Shown here: positions 10,777 through 22,209 of the stretch, in pieces
Numbering within the stretch: the stretch's first letter is position 1
Layout of the letters: each line of letters starts with the position of its first letter
Source: Pezicula radicicola
Lineage: Eukaryota; Ascomycota; Leotiomycetes; Helotiales; Dermateaceae
Length of the DNA: 64,000 nucleotides
NCBI GenBank assembly: GCA_003008705.1
Contig: PDUO01000016.1
Span: 869,975 to 933,974 of the forward strand
Reading direction: 5' to 3'
Translations under genes and position numbers: made by a program
The notes under the pieces: generated by a model
The model's database searches: none
Seen by the model: the letters and a program-made list of their open reading frames with translations, nothing else
Told to the model about the DNA's origin: nothing

Positions 10777-12275
10777 AATGAATTTTGGAATAGGCCTTGA
10801 TGATATCTGGATGTACTACTGATTGTTTGTGGACCTGAGTTTCAGAGCTTAAGGTAGGTTCACCAAACAACGAGGCACCAGTCGCAGTCGTCGTCGACAG
10901 ATAGCGGTCTCGGCATGAGCCGGGGTAGCTTTTAAGCTCGTCATTCTACAGTAGGTTCGTTTCACATTTCATCAGCCACTTTTAATTTACGGGGAGTTGC
11001 AGGAGTGTGGCGGTGGTGCAGGAATTCGTGTCGCTTGTCTGATATGATCGACAGCATGAGTAGTCCAGAACTTTCGTGCGACTGGGAAACGAAGAGATTC
11101 AAGACACCGTGATTGCAACATCGCCCTTCTTGTATCTCTGCACCTATGGTATCTCCAATAGTTCATCGTACTGTAGCTAATCAGGATAGTCTGCACCTCA
11201 ATTGAAACACAGTTTTCACCGCCACAGAAACTCCAAACTCCAGCTACGGGATGGCGTTCTTCAAGATTCTCGTCGTGTGACCGTCACCGACGCGACAGAA
11301 CTCCCTGGGCTGACGCCATACTGACACGACTGGCTACCCAGCTGTAAGATCAGGATCGAATCGGCGGTGATCGATGACTTCGTGGGGGTATTGTTTTCAC
11401 GAAAGGTACCAAGTACAGCAAATTGCGCGTCTTCTGCAGGATTTGCCAGTAGTGAAGAACCACCAGCACATGTCCTCAAACAAATGTACAATTACCCCGC
11501 ATTTCTTACCCACAGCTGAGTGCGCGAGCTTTTTCTTTCCAGGAGAATTTCCATTTGCCACATCCTGCCCCAAAAGACTTTGCAAAGTTTAGACAGAGGG
11601 ACAAGAGCTTTCCCTGTATGGGTTGAGCTGGTTACCGGTATTCGTCTTACCCTCGAATATCGTCTTGGACGGTGAAAGTGGCGCTCTCTGTATTGCAGTA
11701 CACTGCAGGAAGCAGCAAATTATATTGGAACAGGTCGGCTTAACAGATGATGGAATTCTTGATTGCCATAGGCTGGCCTGTTTACCTACTGTATGCGGGG
11801 AACTGGGAAGCGAGGTTCCTGACAGCAGGGCTTGGCCAGTTCGAGATTGCTCCTCTCGCCTGTGGCTCGTTCCTACGTCACAAATATGGAAGTCGCTCAC
11901 TGCGTGCAGCTGCGTAAGGTAGGCAGGCTCCTCTTTCTTACGAGGCAGGCGTGGCAGGTTGGGGCCGCTGTACTAGTAAATAAGGCAGGTAGTGGGCTCT
12001 TTCCTTCCTGCATTCTTCTGTCTCCTCTTCTCCTCTCCTCTCCTCTCTTCTCTTCTCCTTTCCATTCTTCTTTCTTCTACAACCACGACAGCATACCCCC
12101 ACAGTCCACCCACAGCCCACGGTCCTCATTCTTTACTGTGGTAAACAATTCTCTCTTGGCCACCCCGAAGTAAAGCTACATAGCTGATACATGAGCCAGT
12201 CAGCTCAAGTACAAAACCTACCTACACTCAGCCTCGAACCAACACTGCAACAGCTTGTCATAGCCAGCAGTCAAA
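10777..12275. other. Divergent intergenic region with pyrimidine tract
   Basis: 1.5 kb between divergent genes, with no supported coding frame. The right end holds a long CT-rich tract just upstream of the DUF1774-like gene. Confidence 0.5.
12000..12077 (+). promoter_or_regulatory. CT-rich promoter/5'-UTR tract
   Basis: A nearly pure pyrimidine run on the plus strand made of repeated CTCCTCTT-like units, ending about 200 bp before the ATG at 12276. Such tracts are common near transcription starts of strongly expressed fungal genes. It could also adopt an H-DNA-like structure. Confidence 0.45.
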
Positions 12276-13417
12276 ATGGTCAGCTTCCAAGAAAGTACGT
12301 ATATACAAGCACTTGAATCCATCAATGCTTCTGAGCAGGTATGGAAACGCGTCAGGGCTAACATCTCTCTCCCAGTCAATCCCTTCTCCAAGCGTGAATC
12401 GCATGACCCCAAGGCCGTCTGGACATACAAGATCTTGACCATCGTTTCATGGCTTCTGGTCGTCATTCCAACTTTTTACTACAGCTTCAATGTCCCAAAC
12501 GATGACCACCTGGACTACCGCCACACCATCTGGGGAGTCAATCGTGCATATCCCACACCATTCGCTTTGAGCTCGGTTATTGTATCAATTTACTGGTATG
12601 TCACGACAGTCCTTTTAGTACCCAACTCCCCACTTTGATTTGGGTAACCCACTTGATTGAGCAATTACATCTTACACCCCTTGCATGCCGTCTCGCTGGC
12701 AGCTTCTTACTGACCTTCTCCAACAGGATTGCCCTCTTCATCCTCCAGATTGGCTATGTCTGGCACCTGTTTTCTGCCAAGGAGGAATATGTTAATGCTG
12801 CTGCTGGTGTTGGAAGCCACTTCATTGTCAGCAATCTACTCCAGTTTGCATGGCTTATGCTCTTTGTCCGTGGACACTACGTCTGGTCTGAGATCTTCCT
12901 AATCATCAACTTCTTCAATTTGTCATCGCTATACTTCCGCCACAACACCCACCCACGTTTCATTCATATTCCAGTCGTCTCCGGGCCGCTTGCATGGAAC
13001 TTCGTCGCTCTCTACTGGAACGGCGCTATTAGTGTGAATGCACACTCTCTACTAGCACGCATTCTCGCCAATGTTGCCGTCTGGGGAATTCTTGTCTATG
13101 GCTTGTTCTTCCTCGTTATCTTCAAGGTCAGTACTCCATCCTCTTTTGTCTAAAGTCCTTGAAACTAAAACTTGATGCAGGATTACACTATGGGCTTCGC
13201 TCTCAGCATCCTGACTGCTGCCCTGGGTGTTCACCAGTTCTTGGTAAAGACTGTTGCATTCCAATGGATTTTTGCCTTCACGATCATGGCCACTCTCTTC
13301 GTTGCTACTTTGGGCATTGCTGTCCCTGGTGTTTTTGGCAAGGAGGTCAGTTTCCGAAGGGACACTCGTATTGTTGACGAAGACCGAGAGAGAGCTCCTT
13401 TGTTGGAGGATCACTAG
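12276..13417 (+). CDS. DUF1774-like polytopic membrane protein
   Basis: Four exons, 12276..12294, 12376..12595, 12727..13126 and 13181..13417, give 291 residues. Intron 1 (81 nt, a multiple of three and without a stop) is inferred from a GTACGT donor, a GCTAACATC branch site and a CCCAG acceptor; the unspliced frame would add 27 residues. About eight hydrophobic segments are visible, for example ILTIVSWLLVVIPTFYYSF, FALSSVIVSIYWIALFIL, FQWIFAFTIMATLFVATLG. The C-terminal tail is cytoplasmic-looking and charged (RRDTRIVDEDRERAPLLEDH). The layout fits the fungal DUF1774 family. Function is unknown; the acidic dileucine-like ERAPLLED end could be a vacuolar or endosomal sorting signal (inference). 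Confidence 0.72.
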
Positions 13418-14120
13418 ATGTATTCATGCTTCGAAGGGCTGTCTACGGTGAGTTCAAAAGCAAGACCAAAGAGGCCATGGTACTAAATTGAGGGTGGGAC
13501 GCTTGCGTCGACGGTGGAATTTGCTTTTTTGGGGGGACGACAGCGAGAGTTTTGGACGATGGTCTTATGATACCACTCTGTTTCATTAACTGAGAGACTG
13601 CATTTGCTTCATGGAAAGAAGGGTGGGTGGGAAAGCGACTTGTTTTCAAACGTCTTGGCCCCGATACCTAATAAAATTTCTCGAGTTTTCATTATCATTG
13701 CAATGCTCACAAGTTGGAAGTGAGATTCTACTGATACATACCGGCTTGAAATTGCTTCTGATATGTGTGCAGTGCCACGATTGGTATTCAATGCAGACTT
13801 GTGTGACGTGTACGCATCTTTGAGTTACTCAAGTCAAAAATCAATATGATATTACTCCATGTGCTCGAATCAAGTCAGTTCAAATAAAAAAATGTGTGAG
13901 TTACCCCAGGGTAGGAAGTTCACGCCGCCTGTGTCAAATATCAATCAGAGCACCGTACACGTATCAGGAGTTACCCCACAGTATATTAGGTTTAGCGCCC
14001 GCACAAACCGAGATCATCCCTGCTAGAGCTTTGTGGTCAGGGAGGTAAATTTGGCCGTGGCCGTGGCCTTACCTAAAATCACACCGCAGCAACAGAAATG
14101 CGTCGCCTACCTATAAATCA
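13418..14120. other. Intergenic, no gene seen
   Basis: About 700 bp, 3' flank of the membrane protein gene and promoter of the AcpS gene. Two copies of the short motif GAGTTACCCCA occur near 13900 and 13970. No coding frame. Confidence 0.45.
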
Positions 14121-15469
14121 ATGCCGCCACGACCATTCCCACTTCCTCTATCCGTGGGAACAGATATATGCTCAATAGCACGTATTCATGCTATTCTCTG
14201 TCCTAACCCCGCCCCTCCCGCGAGGCCAAAGCTCAAGAACGGCGCCCGATTCATAAACAGACTTTTCGCCGAACATGAAAGAGCCCAGCTAGGCTTGCTC
14301 TCAGGAGCACTGTCAAGATGGGATGAGTGCGTGAAGAAGCGCTTACTTCTTGCAAAAAAGAAGAAGGATTTAGAAGCTTTTCCGAAAGATTTGGAGCAAG
14401 ATTCTGGGAGTCAAAATGTGCTAGGCTTGAAGGTCACTCATGACATGATTCTAACGCACTTGGGAGCTCAGTTGGTCGAGGAGGAAAGAATTGCGAATGG
14501 AGACATCAAAAAGCTTGCTCCATTTGTGGCTGGAAGGTACGCTCTACTCCCTTGTTCTGGGCCGCCTGAGTTACAGACTAAGTGCTGATTATTCCGTGGT
14601 GTTGCAGATTTGCTGCCAAAGAAGCTGCGATGAAAGCATACCGAACACGTCGACTCACATACCACGATATCTCGATCCTTAAAGAAGAGCCGGTGAATGG
14701 GATGTCGCAGGCACCGATAGTGCTGATCAAAAAGGAAAATACCGAGGGACGGAAAGCTTGGGATGATGCGCAGATTGTTCCCATGAGTATCAGCCATGAT
14801 AGCGAATATGCGACTGCGGTTTGCATTGCGTGCGAAGGGCATCTACCGCTATCTGATTTGGGGGTAACGTCTAATTCAAAGGGCACTTCAGAACTACAAG
14901 GACCACCTGCTACTCTTGGCGACAAGCTATCCGATCCGACCAAGTGGAAGGTTCGTAACAGTACACTATACGTAAGTGGTCTCCAGGAAGACATGCACGA
15001 TTTCGATTTCGTTGCAGTTTTTGAGGGTATCTCCAGCATCACAAAAGGATATATCTGTCGTGGGTCAGGTGGGAAATCCCTTGGCTATGGCTTTGTTGTC
15101 TTAGCCAGCACTCAAGATGTAAAGAAGGCAATCTCTCTTACGAACGGGAGTATCCTAATGGGCAACCGTATCCACTGCAGCAGGGCCAAAAAACGACTAG
15201 ATCCTATACTGGCCCAGATTGGCGAGGCCCAAACCCAGAAGCCTAGTAAAGTGCCCATACTTGAGCTCAAGCCAACTAAATGGAATAAGGATGTGGCAAG
15301 GAGGGCGTGGGAGAAATCGATGGGCATGGTTTATGAGCCAACGAGGTTGGTCAAGCAGGATGAGATAACTTTTTGGACTAATGCCGAGGCGCTTCTAAGA
15401 GATTATAAGGAGACGACCATGGTAGATGAAAACACAACTGCAATTCAAGATGATTTGGAGAAGGTTTAG
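14121..15469 (+). CDS. PPT2: AcpS-type 4'-phosphopantetheinyl transferase fused to an RRM-like domain
   Basis: Two exons, 14121..14536 and 14608..15469, give 425 residues; donor GTACGC, acceptor TGCAG. The N-terminal half is the holo-ACP synthase fold: VGTDICSIARI near residue 12 (the Asp binds magnesium), then after an insertion of about 70 residues rich in Lys, RFAAKEAAMKAYR near 139, with the Glu as second metal ligand, and later VPMSISHDSEYATAVCIA. This type activates the mitochondrial acyl carrier protein. After about residue 255 comes NSTLYVSGLQEDM, then KSLGYGFVVL and GNRIHCSRAKKR, which look like RNP2 and RNP1 of an RNA-recognition motif, followed by about 90 residues of unknown type. 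The reading frame is continuous across the join inside exon 2. The fusion is unusual. No obvious presequence. Confidence 0.85.
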
Positions 15470-16681
15470 TACGAAGGGGTAAAGAATGACCCGCTTAGGG
15501 TACTGGGCTTTTGTTTGAGAGATACCCACCCTATGTACACTAGGATATTTTGTAGGATATGGTGTATACATACTGTAGAATACGTATATATTGTACAGCA
15601 AAATCCTCTTCAAGTTTGTTATATGCTCGGAGATTTTTACCTTATCTAATTAGCAGAGTTTTCAGCCTACTGTATATCTGCGGGAGGGAATTCAGTTTTC
15701 GGTTTGTGGCAAATGCGTTGAGATGATCCTTCAAGTTAATACACAACGTGGTTATGTTAAGGTATTAAGAGCTGCAGAGGTACAGATAAGTCTATGATAG
15801 TAGATAAGCCCCGTCACAGGTCATCTAGTATTTTCCAAAAGAAGCATGTGAACTATGTGAGTCCATACTGTATTTTGTAGGCCTTAAAGAATCTTTGGCA
15901 TCTTGATTTTACACACATTTCCCATCCGACCCCTTCTTAAATTTCAGGGAGGCATTACAAACCTTTACAAATATAGGTACCTACTATTTTATATGATTTA
16001 CATTAATAGGTAATCACTTACTGTAACTGAACTTCTAGGTTCGTTAACCAGCCTCTTCTGTTGTCCGCCTATATTTATTCATTCAGCAGCAGTAGACATG
16101 CTGAGCAAGAAATGGCGAACTATGGAGTGATGTATTCCTCTTCAGTATTTTGAGGAAACTACAATTCTGGCATAGTCTAAATTTTTTTCCCCAGATATCA
16201 TATTAGCAGCTGGAAATCATTTATTACCTTGCATAGAGGAGGTGATATAACAGCTAACTGCACACTTAGTTCCACCAACTTGTAGTGAACATAAATTTCA
16301 AGACCACATTGTACAAAAAGACAGGGAAAGTAAAGAGGCTAGTTTGAAAATGGAGGTAAAATTTTATATAAACTTTGTTTGACGTTCTTTATCGGGTTGT
16401 ACGCTGAATAGCCCATAGAAGGGACCCTAATAAATAAGATACCTGCCTAATCTGAGTATCTAACTGTTTGACTGCTAGGATTGGTCAGTATGTGTAGAAT
16501 AATAAAACAGGTGAGGAACCTGGCAGTTTTGATTGGCTAGCCGCTAGTACCACCCTGCACCTCGCTTATTAGCGCACACAATACCGCTGGTGCGGAGACG
16601 TCCGTTAAGTAATCAAATACCAAATTTCGTTTCAAAAACATTACAAATGATGCCAATCTTCAAGTTTAACTGAAGAATAAT
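15470..16681. other. AT-rich intergenic region, no gene seen
   Basis: About 1.2 kb, AT-rich, with no reading frame of note, ending just before the tRNA gene. Many short TA-rich runs suggest decayed non-coding sequence. Confidence 0.5.
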
Positions 16682-16770
16682 GGGTGCTTGGCGCAATGGT
16701 AGCGCGCGGTCCTCCTACATGAGAAATCTGTGTAAGACTGAGGTTGAGGGTTCGAGTCCCTTGGTGCTCG
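16682..16770 (+). tRNA. tRNA-Arg (anticodon CCU) with 17-nt intron
   Basis: Folded by eye: acceptor strand 16682..16688 pairs with 16763..16769; D stem GCGC/GCGC with loop AATGGTA; anticodon stem CGGTC (16707..16711) with GACTG (16736..16740); loop CTCCTA plus A; anticodon CCT at 16714..16716; T stem GAGGG/CCCTT with loop TTCGAGT. The intron is 16718..16734, right after position 37 as in canonical eukaryotic nuclear tRNA introns. A box TGGCGCAATGG and B box GGTTCGAGTCC match the Pol III consensus. Four of seven acceptor pairs are G-U. It reads AGG codons. Confidence 0.85.
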
Positions 16771-16797
16771 CGCAGCAATGACAATATTCTTTTGCTC

Positions 16798-16802
16798 TTT
16801 TT
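16798..16802 (+). terminator. RNA polymerase III T-run terminator
   Basis: A run of five T lies 28 nt after the tRNA end, with an earlier run of four T at 16790..16793. Either would serve as a Pol III stop. Confidence 0.55.
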
Positions 16803-17056
16803 GACTATCCACTTTTAAGGCAATCTCTATGACAGCTTCAAAATTGAAGTTTTGAGGATTTTTTTTTTCCATCTTTTTTTTGCCTTCATTCTTGATTCTC
16901 AACCGCGGCTAAGCGAAGGACCAGTATTCTTGAAGCGAGCCATTGAATGCCCCACGTGCAACCGAGGATTACATTCACTCTCATCAAAGACTTCAACTTT
17001 GAACATAACACATTGAATCATTGAAGACCAAAAAAGTCCATCGTCGTGAATTAACC

Positions 17057-18064
17057 ATGGCCTTCTCAATGCATAGTCATTCTGGCCAATTCTGTCCAGG
17101 CCATGCCAAAGATTCGCTTGAGGAAGTCATCCAAACGGCTATCTCAAGAGGAATGACTATTTTCGCGCTCACAGAACATATGCCACGAATATCCACAACA
17201 GATCTCTACCCGGAAGAAGTGCGTAAGATATCATAATCCGTGAGTTCATTAACTTGGTTCGAATTGACTTTATAGAAGTTCAAGAGCTAACAAGTGCACC
17301 AAAAGATCGCAGCAGGAAACAGCATCGCAGACCATATTCCCAATCATGAGGCCTATCTACAAGAAGCCATCCGTCTACGTGAAAAGTACGCGGAAAAACT
17401 TCAGATCCTGATTGGCTTTGAGGGTGAATGGATCCGTGCAGATTATGGATCTCTTATTCAATCTCTAGCAGCAGATCCGAGGGTAGATTTCTTCATTGGT
17501 TCTGTGCATCACGTTCATGAGATACCCATCGACTACGATAAGGCTTTCTTTGCCAAAGCCCGCGATCTCGCTGGTGGAGCTGATGAGAAGCTGTATGAGG
17601 ATTATTTCGATTTGCAATTGGAGATGTTGGAAGCGCTGTCGCCGAGAGTTGTGGGCCATTTCGATCTGATCCGTCTCCTGGCTTCGGAACCTGACCGGGA
17701 TTTGAAGAGTATGGAAGGAGTGTGGAAGAAGGCTGTGAGGAATCTGGAGGTTGTGGTTAAGCAGGGTGGCTTGTTGGAGATTAATTCCGCAGGCTTGAGG
17801 AAGGGCTTGAAGGAACCTTATCCTGGAAGAAGTATTTGTGAGGAGTTTCTTAAGATGGGTGGTATGTTGACGCTCTCGGATGATAGCCATGGGATCGAGC
17901 AGGTGGGAACGAATTTTGCTAGAGCAGTTGACTATATTGAGAGTCTGGGAGTTAAGGAGTTATGGACGTTGGAAAAGAAATCAGGTTTGCAGACTTCTGG
18001 GGAGGGAAAGTTGGGTGTGAAATCCGTTGCTGTATCGAGTGTCAAGGCGAGTTTTCGTGGATAA
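17057..18064 (+). CDS. HIS2: Histidinol-phosphatase (PHP type)
   Basis: Two exons, 17057..17218 and 17306..18064, give 306 residues, matching the size of S. pombe His9. The intron has a GTGCGT donor, a CTAAC branch and an AAAAG acceptor; other acceptors hit a stop. PHP-domain metal ligands are visible: MHSHSGQFCPGH at the start, ALTEHMP, LIGFEGEW, GSVHHVHE, GHFDLIR and LSDDSHG. The motif order and the NHEAYLQEAIRLREKYAE segment are typical of the fungal enzyme, which removes phosphate from L-histidinol phosphate in histidine synthesis in the cytosol. The start ATG in an ACCATGG context is the only Met ahead of the first metal motif apart from MHSH four codons on. Confidence 0.9.
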
Positions 18065-18372
18065 ATGAGCCAACGAATAGACGATAGAATAGAGAAGAAT
18101 TAGAGTCAATAAATAGTTTGCCGCGATCTTCAAGATACGTTAGCATTGCATACGAACTGCCCTTACTCCATGGCCAAAATTCGTAAGATGCGAATATCAT
18201 GCGATGCCCTCGACACGAGGGCTATGCAATCCCCGCACTATGGAGGCTGCACCGCGTGGAGTTCGTGCAAAAGAACTAACAATTGCAGATCTCATGGGGA
18301 TATTTAACAGAGAGCCATCATCATTGAAAATTTGCTCCCAATACAAACTTTCCAATTAAATCATACTTCACA
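18065..18372. other. Short intergenic region
   Basis: 308 bp between two plus-strand genes; it serves as 3' flank of the histidinol-phosphatase gene and promoter of the aldo/keto reductase gene. Nothing specific seen. Confidence 0.4.
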
Positions 18373-19733
18373 ATGTTATTCATCCCTCGCACCAGCCGAG
18401 CGGCAACAAACCGCTTTCTCCAGAGCGCAGGATCACAAAGAGTTACATTGTTCCAAAACCACCAATATCGTGAAATTTCTCACAAGTCAAAATGGCATAC
18501 CCTGAATACCGGTGCACAGATGCCTGCCATCGGATTTGGCACTTTTCAAGACAAAGAGCAGCAAGAAGGTGCAGTGTTGACGGCACTAAAAACAGGATTC
18601 CGCAGTATTGACACTGCACGAGTGTAAGCCTTTCCTATTACCAACGATAAAAATCTAAAGCTCACAGTTACTGTAATTCTCTAGATACGACACAGAAAAG
18701 TTCATTGGCAATGCCATCAAAAGAAGCGGGATACCACGCTCAGAACTCTTCCTCACGACAAAACTATGGTGTAACTCATATCACCCGGACGATGTAGAAA
18801 ATGCTCTGGAAGAATCTCTAGAGGATTTACAGACTGACTATGTTGATTTGTTTCTCATGCATTATCCGTGTACGTTTCAGCGTGGAACTGAACGCTTTCC
18901 GAAGGGTGAGGATGGGAGGATGAAGATGGGTGAGACGGATTATGTGGATACGTGTAAGTCTTGTCAAGCAAGTTTATATTTTTTGGGGGGTGGGGGGAGG
19001 TTCAAAGTATTCATTGCCGTGGAAATCATGTTGAGTTATTCATATATAGAACAAGTAAACTAACTCTGAGTTTCTGACTGTAGGGAAGGCGTTGGAGAAG
19101 TTGGTTCAGAAGGGGAAGACGAGGGCGATTGGGGTGTCGAATTTTAGTAAGGGTGAGGTTCAGAGATTACTTGATGAGGGTAATATTGTAAGTCCTTGTA
19201 CCTCCTTAAATCCCCAAATCTATTCAAGAGTCATTGCTGATATCATATCATAGGTCCCTGCAGTTCATCAAATGGAACTACATCCCTACCTCCAACAGAA
19301 CAGCTTCGTCGATTGGCAGAAATCAAAAGGCATCCACATGGTTCAATTCAGTCCATTGGCAAACCAAAATTCCTTCTACAGAGATATCTATTGGGCAAAC
19401 GGAAAAGCGAACGGAGGTAGATTGATCGATGAACCGGTACTTGCAGAGATAGGTCGTAAACATGGTAAAAGTGCTGCTCAAGTTGCCTTGGCTTGGGGAG
19501 TTAATAAGGGTCGTTCTATTATTCCTAAGAGTGTTATTGAGTGGCAGATTAAGGAGAATTTGGAAAGTGATTTCCCTCTTGATGAAGAAGATATGAAGAA
19601 GATTGGGGATTTGGATAGGGCGTTGAGGTTTAATGATCCTAGTAAGGCATATGAGTGGAGGTTGTATAGTGATTTGGAAGGCGCTTGGAGTAATTTGAGT
19701 GAGAATGATGAAGCTGGAGAGGCGAAGGCGTAG
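18373..19733 (+). CDS. Aldo/keto reductase with N-terminal extension
   Basis: Four exons, 18373..18623, 18685..18953, 19084..19187 and 19254..19733, give 367 residues. The AKR barrel starts near residue 42 (WHTLNTGAQMPAIGFGTF). Catalytic tetrad: Asp and Tyr in SIDTARVYDTEK, Lys in TTKLW and His in LFLMHYP. GVSNFSKGEVQRLL, MELHPYLQQ, FSPLANQN and IIPKSV, where the Lys binds NADPH phosphate, follow in the expected order. The N-terminal 40 residues are rich in Arg, Ser and hydrophobic residues and poor in acids, so a mitochondrial presequence is possible. It should reduce aldehydes or ketones with NADPH; the substrate is unknown. Intron 2 contains an unusual G-run. Confidence 0.9.
18985..19000 (+). 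repeat. G-run inside AKR intron 2
   Basis: Six G, a T, six G, an A and two G in a row inside the intron 18954..19083. It is a potential G-quadruplex-forming stretch in an otherwise AT-leaning intron. Confidence 0.5.
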
Positions 19734-20279
19734 ATACCTTTGACCGGATAATTGGGATTTGTTTTCGGGCTTTAGTGCAGAGGATTTAATAGGGAAGTAG
19801 ACATTAGGAATTGTGCCTCATCGAGATTTCAATAGAAAGATAGGCGTCTCAGAGTTGATTGATCAACTGATATGTCAGTTGTCCTCGAAACGAGCATGTC
19901 TTTTCCTCACATTCGTGCGTCCAACCATTGCTCGTGTCAAGCTAGACTATAACCTCGAGACGAGCTTGTCTGAATATGGAAGGAGAGCCGTTTATGTATC
20001 ACCAAGCAAATATTTATTTTCTGTAAAGGATGGCAGGAATTTGAGCGCAATTGTTTTCTGTTGCATAAATAAAAACAGGCGACATGCACTCAGTTCTATT
20101 TCAAGTTACCTCTACTAACTCCCTCCATCCGACTAGGAAAAAGTCTGAATCCTGCACGACCCCATCAACACACACACCAAACCCCGACACTCAACCTCAT
20201 CTAACATCAATATCACCTACTCTTCTTGGTTACACGAGGCTATGACGAGGAGACACTTATCTTATTCGGAGATCTAATT
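19734..20279. other. Convergent intergenic region, no gene seen
   Basis: About 550 bp between the stops of the aldo/keto reductase and MFS genes. A 101-codon open frame at 19813..20118 shows no motif and is treated as chance. Two similar CCTCGA-ACGAGC-TGTC segments occur near 19885 and 19955. Confidence 0.45.
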
Positions 20280-22209
20280 TCAAGCTCTATTCAAGCTTTT
20301 ACCTCTCGCAAAGAAAGCCGACAACAACGCAACAATCCCAACAGCAGTACTAGCCAAAAAGGCATATCTCAATGCCACAAAATACACATGCCGGGCAATA
20401 ATCTGAACCTCCGGATCTAGTTCATTCAAAATGGAAACCGAATGTCGAATCTCATCGATAATCTATTAGAAAAAGAAGGTTTGGGGTCAGCAATCAGGAG
20501 TCATCAAAATCTTTCGAATTTCGGAAAGGAGAAATGGAGAGGGGGAGAATAGGAAAGAGTGGTCACTTTCTCTTTATCAGGTATTCCAGACAAGGCCGAT
20601 GGTAATTGCTTGGCGAGGACATTTTGAACTATTGCAGAGGTGGCTGCTACGCCCCAAACGGTTCCTAGGGAGCGGACGAGATATACGATTGAGGTTGAGA
20701 CAGCTTGTTCTATGAAAAAGAAAAAGGGGTCAGCTAGGTTTTCACGTCTTTTAAAATATGACGACTTACGACTATGGTCGAAGGCAGCCAAAAGGGTGAA
20801 AAGAAGACCTGGATAAGCCATTCCTTGTCCCAAGTTCGCTGGAATGAGATACACCAGGTATTTCCAAGACGAGTCTTCGTATGCCAGGGAAGCTACAAGT
20901 CCATTTCCAAGAGCCATTAGAAAACTTCCTGCTCGAACTAGTTCGGCCAGACGACCGAAGCGTGACATAATAATGCCGGCTATAAGTCCGCCGACTGGAG
21001 TTGCGAGTGAGGGTATTACGAGACGCATTCCAGCTTGTGAAGGTGTGTCTAGAAGGACTACCTGGAAGTAAAGTGGAATCATGAAGAGGAACTAAGATGC
21101 AGAATTAGCAAAGGTAAACTGGCTTTGAGTTTTGATTGACATACTGCATAAGCCGCTATTCCAACGCAGAGGTTGCTTATATGGTTGGAGATTGCCAAAC
21201 CACTCTTAAACATTGACATTGGCATGACCGGAATAGCCTGCGTCCGAATTTCCACAACCACGAAAGCTACAAGTAGTACAGTGCTAACACACAAGGCGGC
21301 TAAAACCCGAATATCGGTCCATGGGTAATTGTTACCACCCATACTCAAAGCTGCTAACTGGGCTGAAAGTCCGAGAACAAGCAATATTGCACCGCTCAGA
21401 TCAATCTGCTTCCAAGTCGATGTCGATTTTCCAACCTCAGCAATATGTTCATCATCGACAACGAGTTTCTGAGGTTGGTAACCTTTTATAACAAAATAGC
21501 CGACGACGAACGCGAAGATCGAAACAGGGACTTGACACAAGAAACACCATCGCCAGCCAATGGTATCAGCAATGAAACCACCAAGAGATGCACCACATAT
21601 CGATCCAAAACCATGCAGCACATTCTGACAAGCTTGGTACATGCCTCGCTCCTTGAACGGAATAATATCCGAGTTAATGATCGTAGCCATGGTCATTAGA
21701 CCACCACCCCCAAGCCCAGTCAAAGCTCTCATGAGATTCAGAGTGACGATATCTGGAGCCAAGCCGCATCCCAGACAGCCAAGCAGGAAGGTAATGGTTG
21801 CAGTGAAGAAGCAGATTCGTCGACCTAGAATATCAGAGAAGCGGCCATAAAGAGGCTGGAAGGCAGTAGAGGTAATGAGGTATGATGTCGTTACCCAACT
21901 TATCGTGTTGGCAGCATTGAATTCCGATCCTATTACGGCATATGTTGATGCAGTAATGGTTCCGTCGAAGCCTGAAAGGAAGACATTGGAGAAGATAGCT
22001 GCGTTGTATTAGCAATTTCCCGTCTTTAGAATGTCCAATAGTTCACTCGTACCAATTTCTATCCAGATAAAGCCAATTGGTGGATCCCATTGCACTGCTT
22101 TGATATTTTGATTGTCTCTCAGTAACGGCGATTCCTCGCCTTCACCATCCTCGAAGATGCCTTGATTGTAAGTTGGCAATTCATCCGATCCATTCGTTGG
22201 AGAAGCCAT
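20280..22209 (-). CDS. MFS transporter, DHA2/Fnx1-Vba type
   Basis: Five exons, 22209..22053, 21998..21145, 21091..20770, 20709..20567 and 20462..20280, give 552 residues. The acidic N terminus (DELPTYNQGIFEDGEGEESPLLRD) carries a dileucine-type motif as in vacuolar transporters. The first transmembrane region contains FLSGFDGTITASTYAVIG, followed by PLYGRFSDILGRR (MFS motif A), RALTGLGGGGLMT, and GSICGASLGGFIADTIGWRW (motif C-like). About 14 membrane segments are expected. Closest known relatives by pattern are S. pombe Fnx1 and yeast Vba proteins, which move basic amino acids into the vacuole; a drug-export role is the alternative. The last intron uses a weak GTGACC donor, chosen because it restores a continuous C-terminal segment. 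Confidence 0.88.
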
